The notes under the pieces were generated by a model, which was not told the origin of the DNA, ran no database searches, and was given only the letters and a program-made list of their open reading frames with translations. Source: Streptomyces sp. LUP30 (GTDB lineage: Bacteria; Actinomycetota; Actinomycetes; Streptomycetales; Streptomycetaceae). Taken from it: a DNA stretch of 64,000 nucleotides. The stretch lies in assembly GCF_001746365.1 (NCBI RefSeq), contig NZ_MJAJ01000004.1, positions 186,001 to 250,000 of the forward strand. The letters are read 5' to 3'. Positions 43,058 to 52,621 of the stretch are shown here, piece after piece. The position numbers were made by a program, and so were the translations under genes. Every line of letters begins with the position of its first letter. Position 1 is the first letter of the stretch.

Positions 43058-43253
43058 CGATGCGCTCCCTCGCCCCTGCAGTTCGCCTTGGTTCCCCGAC
43101 CGCGCCGACCGCACCGTCCGCGCCGGTGCAGCACGGTCGTCGCGGTTCGAGTCTTCAGAGTGCAGGAGCGGAGAAATGCCTGTCGAGCAACAGAAGGCCA
43201 TCAATCAATGCGAAGAACGCATGAATCGGGGAGCGGTCGGTGCGTGAGCGGCT

Positions 43254-44180
43254 TCATGCCCATGACGCCCCGGGCGGAAGAGCGCGGCCCTGGAGACGGA
43301 ACTCCTCGAGCGTCTGGAGGAACCGCTCCGTCACGGCGGGGAGGGACCGCCGAACGCGCACCGCGATGTCCAGGCGCCGGTCCACCACCGGGTCCACCAG
43401 AGGACGGCAGACGACGGACCCGGCGCCCATCAGCGGGAGCACGAGGGCGGGCATCGCCGACACCCCGAGGCCGGCGGCCACCAGTCCCCCCACCGTCGCG
43501 ACACTGCCCGCCTCGGCCGCCGGTACCGTGTGCGCGTCGATCTGGGCGAACGCCGCATCGGTGAGCCGGCGCACGCTGGAGTCGCGCCCGACGGCCAGGA
43601 ACGGCTGACGGGCCAGATCCTCCCAGGCGATCTCGGGGCGGTCGGCGAGCGGGTGGCCTCTCGGCAGCACCGCGACGAATCGGTCCCTGACCAGGGGGCG
43701 ATGGTCCAGACGCTCCGACGGGTCACCGACGGTGGTGATCGCGAAGTCGGCGTCACCGGACAGGACCCGGTCCAGTACCGACCGCTCCAGGCCGTCGAGG
43801 AGGCGGACCGCCACCTGCGGCCGACGCTCGCGGAAGTCGGAGATCACCTGCGGCAGGAGCACCGCGGCGACCGAGGGCAGGGTCGCCACGGCGACCGTTC
43901 CCGACTCGCCGAGCAGATATCGCCTGAGCTCCTTCATGCCCGCCCGGTGGGCGGTGACGATCTGCTCGGCGACCCGCAGGGCCTCCACGCCCGCCGCGGT
44001 CAACTGCACGTTACGGGTGTCCCGTGCCAGGAGCTGGACGCCGAGTTGCCGCTCCAGATCCGCGACCGCGCGGCTGAGCGAGGACTGCGACACGTGCATC
44101 TCCACGGCGGCCGCGGTGAAGCTCGCGGCCCGGGCGACGGCCGTGTACGCCGCCAGTTGACGCAGGGTGGGGGCCTCCAT
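43254..44180 (-). CDS. LysR-type regulator
   Basis: The product is 308 residues from ATG 44180. Winged helix: LRQLAAYTAVARAASFTAAA, VEMHVSQSSLSRAVADLERQLG (about 5-55). Effector domain from about 90 with GTVAVATLPSVAAVLLPQV and AGLGVSAMPALVLP. It lies between the CoA-transferase/lyase operon and the divergent CitMHS transporter, so it probably controls both in response to citrate or a related acid. Confidence 0.92.
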   Translation of the reverse strand: MEAPTLRQLAAYTAVARAASFTAAAVEMHVSQSSLSRAVADLERQLGVQLLARDTRNVQLTAAGVEALRVAEQIVTAHRAGMKELRRYLLGESGTVAVATLPSVAAVLLPQVISDFRERRPQVAVRLLDGLERSVLDRVLSGDADFAITTVGDPSERLDHRPLVRDRFVAVLPRGHPLADRPEIAWEDLARQPFLAVGRDSSVRRLTDAAFAQIDAHTVPAAEAGSVATVGGLVAAGLGVSAMPALVLPLMGAGSVVCRPLVDPVVDRRLDIAVRVRRSLPAVTERFLQTLEEFRLQGRALPPGASWA

Positions 44181-44214
44181 GGCCGACGAGCATAGAGCGC
44201 CCACGCTTGAACTG

Positions 44215-44229
44215 ATGCTCTTAACGCAT
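44215..44229. promoter_or_regulatory. Candidate LysR box
   Basis: ATGCTCTTAACGCAT has 4-bp inverted ends (ATGC/GCAT) and fits T-N11-A, lying 35 bases upstream of the LysR start in the region divergent to the transporter. Confidence 0.5.
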
Positions 44230-44364
44230 GAACAGATCTCGGTTTGATGCTGGACACTGAGCAGTTGGTGCTTCGAAACTCTCGCGTAACACCTCGGCCG
44301 GCCTTCCCCCGCCCAGCCCCGCTCGCCAACGCCGAGGGCCCGTCCCCGAGAAAGCGAGCGCCGC

Positions 44365-45807
44365 ATGCTGGCAGCCCTGGGCTTCGCCACGATCGCCCTC
44401 ATCCTGCTGCTCACCATGAGCCGACGCGCCTCGGTGCTCGTCGCCCTGATCCTGCTTCCGGTGCTGGCGGCGCTCATCGGTGGGTTCGCGGGCGATCTCG
44501 GCGAGCTGATTCTCGGGGGGCTGTCCAAGGTGGCGCCCACCGGCATCATGATCGCCTTCGCGGTCCTGTACTTCAGCCTGATGGTGGACGCCGGGCTCTT
44601 CGACCCCCTGATCCGCGCCCTGTTGCGCGCGGCGCAGGGCGACCCGTTGCGGATCACCGTCGCAACGGCCGTCCTCACGCTGTGCGTGGCCCTGGACGGC
44701 GACGGCGCCTCCACCTTCCTCATCACCGTCTCCGCGCTGCTGCCGGTCTACAAGAGACTCGGAATGAACCCCCTGGTGCTGTCCGGAGTGGTCTGCCTGG
44801 GCGCGGGCGTGATGAACATGATCCCCTGGGGCGGCCCGACCGTACGCGCCATGGCGGCGCTGAAACTGGACAGTTCCGAGGTCTTCAACCCCGTACTGCC
44901 GGCGATGGGCTTCGGCATCGCCTGGGTGCTGCTGGCCTCGTACCTTCTCGGCCGCAGGGAGCGCGACCGTCTCGGCGCGCTGTCCCCGCGAGGTCCGGCC
45001 ACGGCCGTGCTCAAGGGCGTCGAGGACAACGTGGACGACCGCGAACCCGCCGCTTCGACGACTGCCACGACTGCCACGACTGCCGAGTCGAGTGAACGGG
45101 CCGCTCCGCCGGCGGCCGAGGGTCACGACCGCCCGGTCCTGCGATCCCCCGGGGACGGGCCCGGTACCGTCCGGGTCCCGCCGCCGCGGACCTGGCTGAA
45201 CATCTTCAACCTCCTGCTCACCATCGTCCTCGTGGTCTGCCTGATCCGGGAAGTGCTGCCGCTTCCGGTGCTGTTCGTCCTCGGCTTCGCCATCGCGGTG
45301 CTGGTCAACCACCCCACCTGGGAACAGCAGCAGGCGCTGCTCGACAAGCACGCCAAGAGCGTGGTCCTGGTCACCACGATGATCTTCGCGGCCGGCGTCC
45401 TCACCGGGATCCTCAGCGGCACCAAGATGCTCGACGAGATGGCCGAGACGCTCGTCTCCGTCGTCCCCGACTCGTTCGGCTCGCATCTGCCCGTCGCCGT
45501 GGCCGTCACCGGCATGCCCCTCAGCCTGCTCTTCACCCCGGACGCCTACTACTTCGGGGTGCTGCCCGTACTGGCCGAGACCGCGAGCGGGTTCGGCACG
45601 GATCCGGCCGAGGTCGCACGGGCGGCCATTCTCGGCCAGATGACCACGGGGTTCCCGCTCAGTCCGCTCACCGCGTCCACGTTCATCCTGGTCGGCATGA
45701 GCGGTGTGTCGCTCGGAGAGCACCAGCGTTTCGTCTTCCGCTGGGCCTTCGCCACCACCCTCGTCATGACCGCCGCCGCCCTGCTGACCGGCGCCTTCTC
45801 GCTGTGA
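44365..45807 (+). CDS. CitMHS-family citrate (metal-citrate) transporter
   Basis: The product is 480 residues from ATG 44365 with about 11-12 membrane helices. Matching features: LGFATIALILLLTMSRRASVL at the start, ALDGDGASTFLITVSALLPVYKRLGM, MNMIPWGGPTVRAMAAL, and PLSLLFTPDAYYFGVLPVL near the end. An unusually long hydrophilic loop (about 205-275) is rich in Thr-Ala (TTATTATTAESSE) and is probably cytosolic. Family members take up citrate complexed to a divalent metal with protons. Neighbouring CitE-like and CoA-transferase genes support organic-acid use. Confidence 0.9.
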   Translation: MLAALGFATIALILLLTMSRRASVLVALILLPVLAALIGGFAGDLGELILGGLSKVAPTGIMIAFAVLYFSLMVDAGLFDPLIRALLRAAQGDPLRITVATAVLTLCVALDGDGASTFLITVSALLPVYKRLGMNPLVLSGVVCLGAGVMNMIPWGGPTVRAMAALKLDSSEVFNPVLPAMGFGIAWVLLASYLLGRRERDRLGALSPRGPATAVLKGVEDNVDDREPAASTTATTATTAESSERAAPPAAEGHDRPVLRSPGDGPGTVRVPPPRTWLNIFNLLLTIVLVVCLIREVLPLPVLFVLGFAIAVLVNHPTWEQQQALLDKHAKSVVLVTTMIFAAGVLTGILSGTKMLDEMAETLVSVVPDSFGSHLPVAVAVTGMPLSLLFTPDAYYFGVLPVLAETASGFGTDPAEVARAAILGQMTTGFPLSPLTASTFILVGMSGVSLGEHQRFVFRWAFATTLVMTAAALLTGAFSL

Positions 45808-45982
45808 CCGGCGCCCCGGGGCCGAGCGGAGCCCCCGCCGGCCGCACCACTCCCGGCTGCCACCGCACCTACCGCGCCAGAGCCCCCTGACGCGCCACCC
45901 GCTGGGGAGTTCGCAGGCGGACGACCGGTCCACGCACCGCGGCACCCGGTCCGGGTGCCCCCACCGACCGAGACGAGGGCTC

Positions 45983-47407
45983 ATGAGAGGGATCACCAGA
46001 CGCACGGTGCTCACCGCCACCGCGGGTGCGGTCACGGCGCCGGCCGTGAGCACGGCGACCGCCACGGCCGCCGACACCACGACAGTCACCTCCGGAGCAC
46101 GACACCCCGAAGGACGACATTCCGAAGTACGGCATACGGCATCCGGACCCGATCCGGTCGTGCGGACGGACCTCCTCACGCAGGTGACGCCGAGGAACAA
46201 CTGGCTGGTGACGGCCGTCGCCCTCCAGTACTCGCAGCGCATCGACCTACGCGGCGGGACGGTCCCGCCCACCGCCTTCCGGGTGCAGGCCACCGTGGGC
46301 GGACGGACAGCGGCTCGCACGGTGACCCGGATCTACTCCAACGCCAGCGCTGAAGTGGACGACCGATCCCGGCCAGGACGGCCGGGGGACCGCCTGATCA
46401 TCGAACTCGACCCGAACGACCTCGACGCACGGGCCGCCGGCGCCGATCCCCTTCCGCTCGACCGCGCCTACTCCGTCAGACAGATCGCGGACGTGCGCAC
46501 CCCGCAAGGCGAACTGGTGCTCAAGGCCGGTCCGTTCGCGAACCGGAACGACGACGTCATCACTCCCGTGGTCGATGACTTCACCGCCGGCTCCTTCACC
46601 GACTCCACAGGATTCGAGCTGGCCTTCCGGCTGTACCAGCCGGCGGGATTCATACGGAACCCGCAGACCCGCACGAGGTACCCGCTCGTCGTCACCCTGC
46701 ACGGCGGTGGCGAAGTCGCGGACAACAACACGACTCAGCTCACCTCCAACCGGATCGCGGTCACGTTCGCCAAACCGGAACGACAACGTCGCAACCCCGC
46801 GTTCGTTCTCTCTCCGCAGATTCCCCTGCCCCGTCCCATGGACGGACCCGACGGCACGGACTGGACCGACGCAAAAGTCCGGGCCGCGCTGATCGAACTC
46901 ATCGACGCCTTCGTGCGTGAGCACTCCCGTGCCGTGGACACGGACCGGCTCTATGTCGTGGGCCTGTCCTCAGGCGGGCGCGGCATCTACAGCCTCCTGG
47001 CGAAGCGACCCGACATGTTCGCGGCCGCCCTGCCCACGGCCGGCTGGGGCGACGCCGCCACCATGGACAGGATCACGCACATCCCCATCTGGGCCGACCA
47101 CTCCGTGGACGACCCGGTCGTCCCCTACCGGGAGGGCCGGTTCGGCAAACCCGGCACCTGGACCCTGATGAACGCCCTGGAGACCGCCGGTGCACCGGTC
47201 ACCCGCGGGGAGTGGGCCAACGATCTGCCGAAGGCGCAGTTCGAGGCCCGGTCGCGGGAACTCCTGCGGCAGGCCCGGGCCACGCGCAGCCACGTCCTGT
47301 TCACGAGCTACACCCCCGGAACGACACCGGTGAGCCCGCACTTCGCATGGGCCCAGACGTACGAGAACGACGTGGTCGTCGACTGGCTCTTCGCACAGTC
47401 CCGGTAG
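45983..47407 (+). CDS. Secreted esterase, PHB-depolymerase/feruloyl-esterase-like
   Basis: The product is 474 residues from ATG 45983 with GAGGG nearby. A twin-arginine signal is likely (ITRRTVLTATAGAV...). Residues 60-185 are beta-rich; the hydrolase part has YPLVVTLHGGGEVADNN (oxyanion hole, about 233), the nucleophile elbow GLSSGGRG (about 330), an acid in IWADHSVDDPVVP, and a late His in SPHFAWAQTYE. This is the layout of carbohydrate-esterase-1-like enzymes. Between transporter and GH3 genes, it likely removes acyl groups from plant polysaccharide; inferred. Confidence 0.82.
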   Translation: MRGITRRTVLTATAGAVTAPAVSTATATAADTTTVTSGARHPEGRHSEVRHTASGPDPVVRTDLLTQVTPRNNWLVTAVALQYSQRIDLRGGTVPPTAFRVQATVGGRTAARTVTRIYSNASAEVDDRSRPGRPGDRLIIELDPNDLDARAAGADPLPLDRAYSVRQIADVRTPQGELVLKAGPFANRNDDVITPVVDDFTAGSFTDSTGFELAFRLYQPAGFIRNPQTRTRYPLVVTLHGGGEVADNNTTQLTSNRIAVTFAKPERQRRNPAFVLSPQIPLPRPMDGPDGTDWTDAKVRAALIELIDAFVREHSRAVDTDRLYVVGLSSGGRGIYSLLAKRPDMFAAALPTAGWGDAATMDRITHIPIWADHSVDDPVVPYREGRFGKPGTWTLMNALETAGAPVTRGEWANDLPKAQFEARSRELLRQARATRSHVLFTSYTPGTTPVSPHFAWAQTYENDVVVDWLFAQSR

Positions 47408-47503
47408 CAGGCCGCCCACGGGGGCCACCCGTGTCCACCACCGTGGCGGACACCACCCGATCCGGCACGGACCGTCGAACACTTTTCCCGGTGAGGAGCC
47501 CGC

Positions 47504-49963
47504 ATGGAGCTCGACCGCACATCAGTACGACGTCGCAGGAAAGGCCGGTTACGCCGCACGGCTCTGATCGCGGGAGCGAGCGCGATGCTCCTTGCCGCGG
47601 GCACGGCCCCGGCCCCCGGCGCCTCGGGCGCGGACGCGGCCGACGCCCGGGTCACCGTCGCCGCGTCGCACCGCGTCGCCGCCCTCATCGCGCGGATGTC
47701 GCTGGACGAGAAGCTGTCCTTCGTCCATGGAAGCACCGATCCCCGTGCGCTCGGCCAGGCCGGATACATCCCCGGGGTTCCCCGCCTCGGCATCCCCGAA
47801 CTGCGGCTCACCGACGGTCCGGCGGGCGTCCGGGTCAACGCGCACGCCACCGCGATGCCGGCGCCGGTCGCGCTCGCATCGTCCTTCGACGACCGGCTGG
47901 CCCGTACGTACGGCCAGGTCATCGGACGCGACGGCCGCGCGCTCGGCCAGGACGTGCTGCTCTCACCGATGACGAACATCATCCGGGTGCCGTACGCGGG
48001 GCGGAACTTCGAGACCTTCAGCGAGGACCCGCTGCTCAGCTCCCGCATGGTGTCCGGCGAGATCGGGGGCGTCCAGAGCCAGGGCCTGATCGCCACCGTC
48101 AAGCACTACGCGGAGAACAACCAGGAAGACAACCGCATGGGCGTGAACGTCGGAGTCGACGAGCAGACCCTGCGTCAGATCGAGCTGCCCGCCTTCGAGG
48201 CCGCCGTCAAGGCCGGTGCCGGTGCGGTGATGTGCTCGTACAACTCGGTGAACGGCAGGCACGGCTGCGGCAGCGAGGAACTGCTCGACTCGATCCTCAA
48301 AGAGCAGTGGGGCTTCAAGGGCTGGGTCATGTCGGACTGGGGCGCGGCCCACGCGACGACCGACATCGTGAACGGCCTCGACCAGGAGATGCCGAGCGGC
48401 GTCTTTCTGGGCGACGAACTGAAGACCGCGATAAAGAACGGCACCATCCCGGTCTCGGAGCTGAACGACGCGGTCGCGCGCATCCTGGGCCAGATGAGGA
48501 AATTCGGTCTCCTCGCCGGTGCCGCGGGCCGACGGCCCGCACGCGACCCGAAGGGCGGCGCCAGGATCGCGCAGAAGGTGGCCGAGGCCGGCTCGGTCCT
48601 GCTGAAGAACACCGGCAAGGCACTTCCGCTGACCGGCGCGGACACCAGCATCGGACTCATCGGCCCGACCGCGAAGACGCCGAAGGTCACCGGCGGCGGC
48701 AGTTCCTACGTCGTACCGGACTCCGCGTCCTCGCCGCTGGCCACCATCACGCAGCGGGCCGGCCGGAAGGCCACGGTGCGCTATGCGGCCGGCGGTGACA
48801 ACACGGGCGCCCCCATCCCCGCGACGGTCCTCAGCCCCGCCCTGCCGGTCGGCCCGGACGGCACGATCCCCGTCACACCGGACGCCTCCTTCGACTACAG
48901 CGGCACTCTCACCGTGCCGGCTGCCGGCGACTACTCCTTCGTCTACGACCTTCCCGCCGCGTACGGCATGCTGAAGATCGACGGCAGGAGCGTCATCACC
49001 GGTTTCCTGGGCTCCAGCAGCGCCACGGTGCACCTCGCGGCGGGAACGCACAGCGTCGCGGCCGGCGCCCTCGCGATCCAGGGCGCACCGACCAAGATCC
49101 GGTTGAACTGGGTCACCCCGCAGGCCGCGCGGACCGCCCGGGAGCAGGCCGTGGCCCTGGCCCGCCAGGTGAAGACCCCCGTCGTCTTCGCCTACGACGA
49201 CGGCACCGAGGGCTTCGACCGGAAGAGCCTCTCCCTGCCTGCCGACCAGAACGGGCTCATCTCCGCCGTCGCCGACGCCAACCCGAACACGATCGTCGTC
49301 CTGAACACGGGATCGTCGATCACCATGCCGTGGCTGTCCAAGGTCAAGGCGGTGCTCGACACCTACTACCCCGGGGAGAACGGGGCCGAGGCCACCGCCC
49401 GGCTGCTCTACGGCGATGTGAACCCGTCGGGCAGGACCACCCAGACGTTCCCCGCGAGCGAGTCCGCCACACCGGTCGCCGGCGACCCGCTCAGGTACCC
49501 GGGAGTGAACGACCAGGAGAACTACTCCGAGGGCGTCTACGTGGGCTACCGCTGGTACGACAAGGAGAAGGCCGCCCCGCTGTTCCCCTTCGGCTACGGC
49601 CTGTCGTACACGTCCTTCGCCTACCGCGACCTCGCGGTACGGCAGGGTCACGGCGGGGTGAGCGTCTCGTTCACCCTGAAGAACACCGGCACCCGCGACG
49701 GAGACGAGGTCGCCCAGGTCTACGTCGGTGCGAGCCCGAGGACCAACGCGCCGCAGGCGGTGCGCTCGCTGGGCGGCTACCGGAAGGTGCACCTGCGCGC
49801 CGGTGAGTCGAGGACCGTACGCATCCGGGTCGACGCACGGCAGTTGAAGTACTGGAGCACGTCCGCCCACGCCTGGGTGCTCGGCACCGGGCACCGTGAG
49901 GTGTGGGTCGGCTCCTCGGCGCGGACGCTCCCGCTGCACGGCGGCGTCGACGTCACCCGCTGA
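47504..49963 (+). CDS. Secreted GH3 glycosidase with PA14 and fibronectin-III-like domains
   Basis: The product is 819 residues from ATG 47504 with GTGAGGAG upstream. A Sec signal with RRRRKGRLRR start. GH3 N-domain: LRLTDGPAGVRV, PMTNIIRVPYAGRNFETFSEDP, VKHYAENNQEDNR, and nucleophile Asp278 in VMSDWGA. The C-domain is interrupted by a PA14 lectin-like module (about 440-540; FDYSGTLTVPAAGDYSFVYD), as in many beta-glucosidases. The Fn3-like end has EVAQVYVGASPR. It releases terminal beta-linked sugars outside the cell. Adjacent esterases suggest a joint polysaccharide set. Confidence 0.92.
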   Translation: MELDRTSVRRRRKGRLRRTALIAGASAMLLAAGTAPAPGASGADAADARVTVAASHRVAALIARMSLDEKLSFVHGSTDPRALGQAGYIPGVPRLGIPELRLTDGPAGVRVNAHATAMPAPVALASSFDDRLARTYGQVIGRDGRALGQDVLLSPMTNIIRVPYAGRNFETFSEDPLLSSRMVSGEIGGVQSQGLIATVKHYAENNQEDNRMGVNVGVDEQTLRQIELPAFEAAVKAGAGAVMCSYNSVNGRHGCGSEELLDSILKEQWGFKGWVMSDWGAAHATTDIVNGLDQEMPSGVFLGDELKTAIKNGTIPVSELNDAVARILGQMRKFGLLAGAAGRRPARDPKGGARIAQKVAEAGSVLLKNTGKALPLTGADTSIGLIGPTAKTPKVTGGGSSYVVPDSASSPLATITQRAGRKATVRYAAGGDNTGAPIPATVLSPALPVGPDGTIPVTPDASFDYSGTLTVPAAGDYSFVYDLPAAYGMLKIDGRSVITGFLGSSSATVHLAAGTHSVAAGALAIQGAPTKIRLNWVTPQAARTAREQAVALARQVKTPVVFAYDDGTEGFDRKSLSLPADQNGLISAVADANPNTIVVLNTGSSITMPWLSKVKAVLDTYYPGENGAEATARLLYGDVNPSGRTTQTFPASESATPVAGDPLRYPGVNDQENYSEGVYVGYRWYDKEKAAPLFPFGYGLSYTSFAYRDLAVRQGHGGVSVSFTLKNTGTRDGDEVAQVYVGASPRTNAPQAVRSLGGYRKVHLRAGESRTVRIRVDARQLKYWSTSAHAWVLGTGHREVWVGSSARTLPLHGGVDVTR

Positions 49964-50105
49964 CTCCCGGCTCGCACCATCGGCCGGGTGACGAGCCGCG
50001 TCCGATGCCGGGCCCGCCCAGGCAGGCCCGGCTCCCTTCCCCCCAACCACCGAGGGCGCCGGCGGCACCGCCGCGGCCGGCGCCCGGCGAGAGAGGCCCC
50101 CCTCC

Positions 50106-51711
50106 ATGACTGCCAGCAGAATCCGTACTGCCCTGGGCGGCGCGTTGGCCATGTCCCTCGCCGTCGTCGGGCTGCTGCCCGCGACGGCGTCCGCGAGTGC
50201 GCCGACCGTGGTGTCCACCGACGAGGGCGCCGTGCGCGGCGCCACCTCGAACGGCGTAGAGAGGTTCCTCGGCATCCCGTACGCGGCGACGCCCACCGGC
50301 TCCCTGCGCTGGAAGCCGCCGCGGCCCGCGGCACGGTGGACCGGCGTGCGGGAGGCGGCCGACTTCGGCCGTCCCTGCCCCGTACTGCCCAGCGGCAACG
50401 GACCACGCAGCGAGACCGAGGACTGCCTCGACGTCAACGTGTGGCGGCCGTCGGGCGTCCGGGCCGGCGCCCGTCTTCCGGTGCACGTCTTCGTCCACGG
50501 CGGAGGCCTGACCAACGGCAGCGGCTCGCAGAACGACGAGTCGAAGCTCGTCAAGGAGACGGGTGTCATCGGCGTCTCGGTCAACTACCGGCTCGGCGTC
50601 TTCGGCTTCCTCGGCCTGCCCGCCCTCACCGCGGAGGGCGGCGAGTCCGGCAACTACGGGTTCATGGACCAGCAGGCCGCGCTGCGCTGGGTGCAGCGCA
50701 ACATCTCCGCCTTCGGCGGGAACCCCGGTGAGGTCACCATCGACGGCGAGTCCGCGGGCGGCTGGTCCGTCTGCGGTCATCTGGTGTCGCCCGGCTCGCG
50801 CGGGCTGTTCGCCCGCGCCATGATCCAGAGCGGTTCCTGTGTCAGCGGACCGCAGGCCCGGTCGGAGGCCGCCGGGACGGCGTTCGCCCGGCAGGCGGGC
50901 TGCGACGGCACGGACCAGGCGGCCGTCCTCGACTGTCTGCGGTCGGCTTCGGTGGGCACGCTCCTCGACGCGAGCCGGACCTTCTCGTCCGGCTTCGTGG
51001 ACGGGACCGAGACGTTTCCGACCGCGGCACGCGAGGCGCTGGACGGCGGGCGATTCGCTCGTGTGCCCGTGGTCGTCGGCGCCAACCGTGACGAGGGACG
51101 CACCTTCGCCGCCGGGTACATAGGCGCGGGCAAGGAGGCCTATCTCGCCTTCGTCCGGGGAATCGGCGGCGTCCGCGCCGACGAGGTCCTCGCCCGTTAC
51201 CCCTGGCCCGACACGTCCGACCGGTACACCGCGGCGTACCTCATCGGCGCGATCATGACCGACTCGGGGATGATCTCGGGGATCGGCGGGTGCGGGCTCC
51301 GCTCGCTCGCCCGGACCCTCGAGCGGTACACCCCCACCTATGCGTACGAGTTCGACCACCGGACCGGCCCTGGCCTGACGCAGATCCCCGGCTACGTCTG
51401 GGGGGCCGGCCACGCCGCCGAACTCGCCTACATCTGGCCCAGCTTCAACAACGGCACACCCATCGCTCCGCTGTTCAACGCCGACGAGCGCCGGCTCGCC
51501 CACGAGATGACGCGCGACTGGGGCGCGTTCGCGAAGACCGGCCGGCCGTCCGCCGCCCGGCAGACGGTCTGGCCCGCCTATCACAGCGGCGAGGGCCTGA
51601 TGCTGTCGCTGCGGGCGGGGGGGCAGGAGTGCCCTGATCGGCGACGACCAGTACGCGACGGAACACCAGTGCGCGTTCTGGGACACGATGCCGGGCACAC
51701 AGCCCTCCTGA
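50106..51711 (+). CDS. Secreted type-B carboxylesterase with a C-terminal frameshift
   Basis: ATG 50106 starts a signal-bearing carboxylesterase: EDCLDVNVWRP, HVFVHGGGL (oxyanion), nucleophile Ser216 in GESAGGWS, GANRDEGRTF (acid), and a His in the AGHAAELAY region. At about 51621, a run of seven G throws the frame off; the proper ending ALIGDDQYATEHQCAFWDTM, then PGTQPS-stop at 51711, is in another frame. Deleting one G restores it. The uncorrected frame runs to 51803 through a terminator. Either a genuine mutation, a slippery phase-variable tract, or a sequencing error. Confidence 0.82.
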
Positions 51712-51718
51712 ACAGGCC

Positions 51719-51760
51719 GGGGGACCGGAAACGGAGCATCGGCCACCGCGCCGGTCCCCC
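51719..51760. terminator. Hairpin after the carboxylesterase
   Basis: GGGGGACCGG pairs with CCGGTCCCCC around a 22-base loop, starting eight bases after the corrected stop. Its position supports 51711 as the original gene end. It also faces the convergent lipoprotein gene. Confidence 0.65.
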
Positions 51761-51853
51761 ACTCCGCCGAGGCAACGTCAGGGACCGCGGGGGACCGCCC
51801 TGACATGGTTTCCTGCGAAGGTGCGGCGGCGTCCTCGGCGGACACGTGGGGGG

Positions 51854-52405
51854 TCAGTAGCCGTTGCCGCCTCCCGACCCGCTGGGGGAGGGGCCGGGCG
51901 CGGTGCCGGTGATCGGGGCGCCGCTCGGGTCGAGCACGTACCAGGCGCCGCCGAAGGCCGTGCTGCCCTGGCCCGTGGTGTCGCCCGGCTTGGCGTCCTG
52001 GGCGAAGCGGTAGAGGGGATGGCCGTTGTAGGTGACCTGGGTGGTGTGGTCGTTCCGGGGGGTGGTGCCGACCAGGGCGTCGTTCACTCCCTGGGCGCTG
52101 GGCCGTCCGGTGGTGGTGTCGGGCGGCCATGCCTGGGCGCAGCCGCCGTAGCAGTGCGAGGTCGTGCCGCTGTCGGCCTGGAACAGATACAGGGTCCGGC
52201 CCGATCCGTCGACGAGGATCCGGCCGAGCGCGGAGCTGTGCGCCTGCAGCGTGCCGGATCCGCCGGTGGCGGGCGCCGAGCTGCTGGACGGAGACGACGA
52301 TCCGGCGGACGGAGACGATGAGCCGGAGGTGCCGGAGCTTCCGCATCCGGCGGCGAAGGCCGCGACGGCGGTCGCAGCCGCTGCGATGGTGGCGGCGCGG
52401 TGCAT
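51854..52405 (-). CDS. Lipoprotein with secreted-repeat domain (COG4315-like)
   Basis: The product is 183 residues from ATG 52405 with GGAAAGAAG upstream. Signal plus lipobox AFAAGC at about 20-22, then a Ser/Ala linker. The rest carries two copies of the unit seen in Lipoprotein_15 proteins: GRTLYLFQADSGTTSHCYGGCAQAWPP and HPLYRFAQDAKPGDTTGQG, with WYVLDPSG. Function of the family is unknown; it sits on the outer face of the membrane. Confidence 0.85.
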   Translation of the reverse strand: MHRAATIAAAATAVAAFAAGCGSSGTSGSSSPSAGSSSPSSSSAPATGGSGTLQAHSSALGRILVDGSGRTLYLFQADSGTTSHCYGGCAQAWPPDTTTGRPSAQGVNDALVGTTPRNDHTTQVTYNGHPLYRFAQDAKPGDTTGQGSTAFGGAWYVLDPSGAPITGTAPGPSPSGSGGGNGY

Positions 52406-52564
52406 GAGGTTCTTCTTTCCGCTGGGACCTCCTGCCGCGACACGTGCGGCAGGTCTGGTCCAGGGGCCCACCCTGGAGCGGGTCCATAGTTCAATACGTC
52501 CGATACTCCCCTTTGGTTCACTTATGCGCCCGTCGTGTCCGTCGTGCCCGTCGGCGGACGCCAA

Positions 52565-52602
52565 GGGGTGCCGGCGCCCCCTCCTGGAGGCGCCGGCACC
52601 CC
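52565..52602. terminator. Perfect 14-bp hairpin after the GH43-AbfB gene
   Basis: GGGGTGCCGGCGCC pairs exactly with GGCGCCGGCACCCC around a ten-base loop, 20 bases beyond the leftward stop at 52622. Confidence 0.8.
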
Positions 52603-52621
52603 GGTCGGCCGGGTTCGGTGA

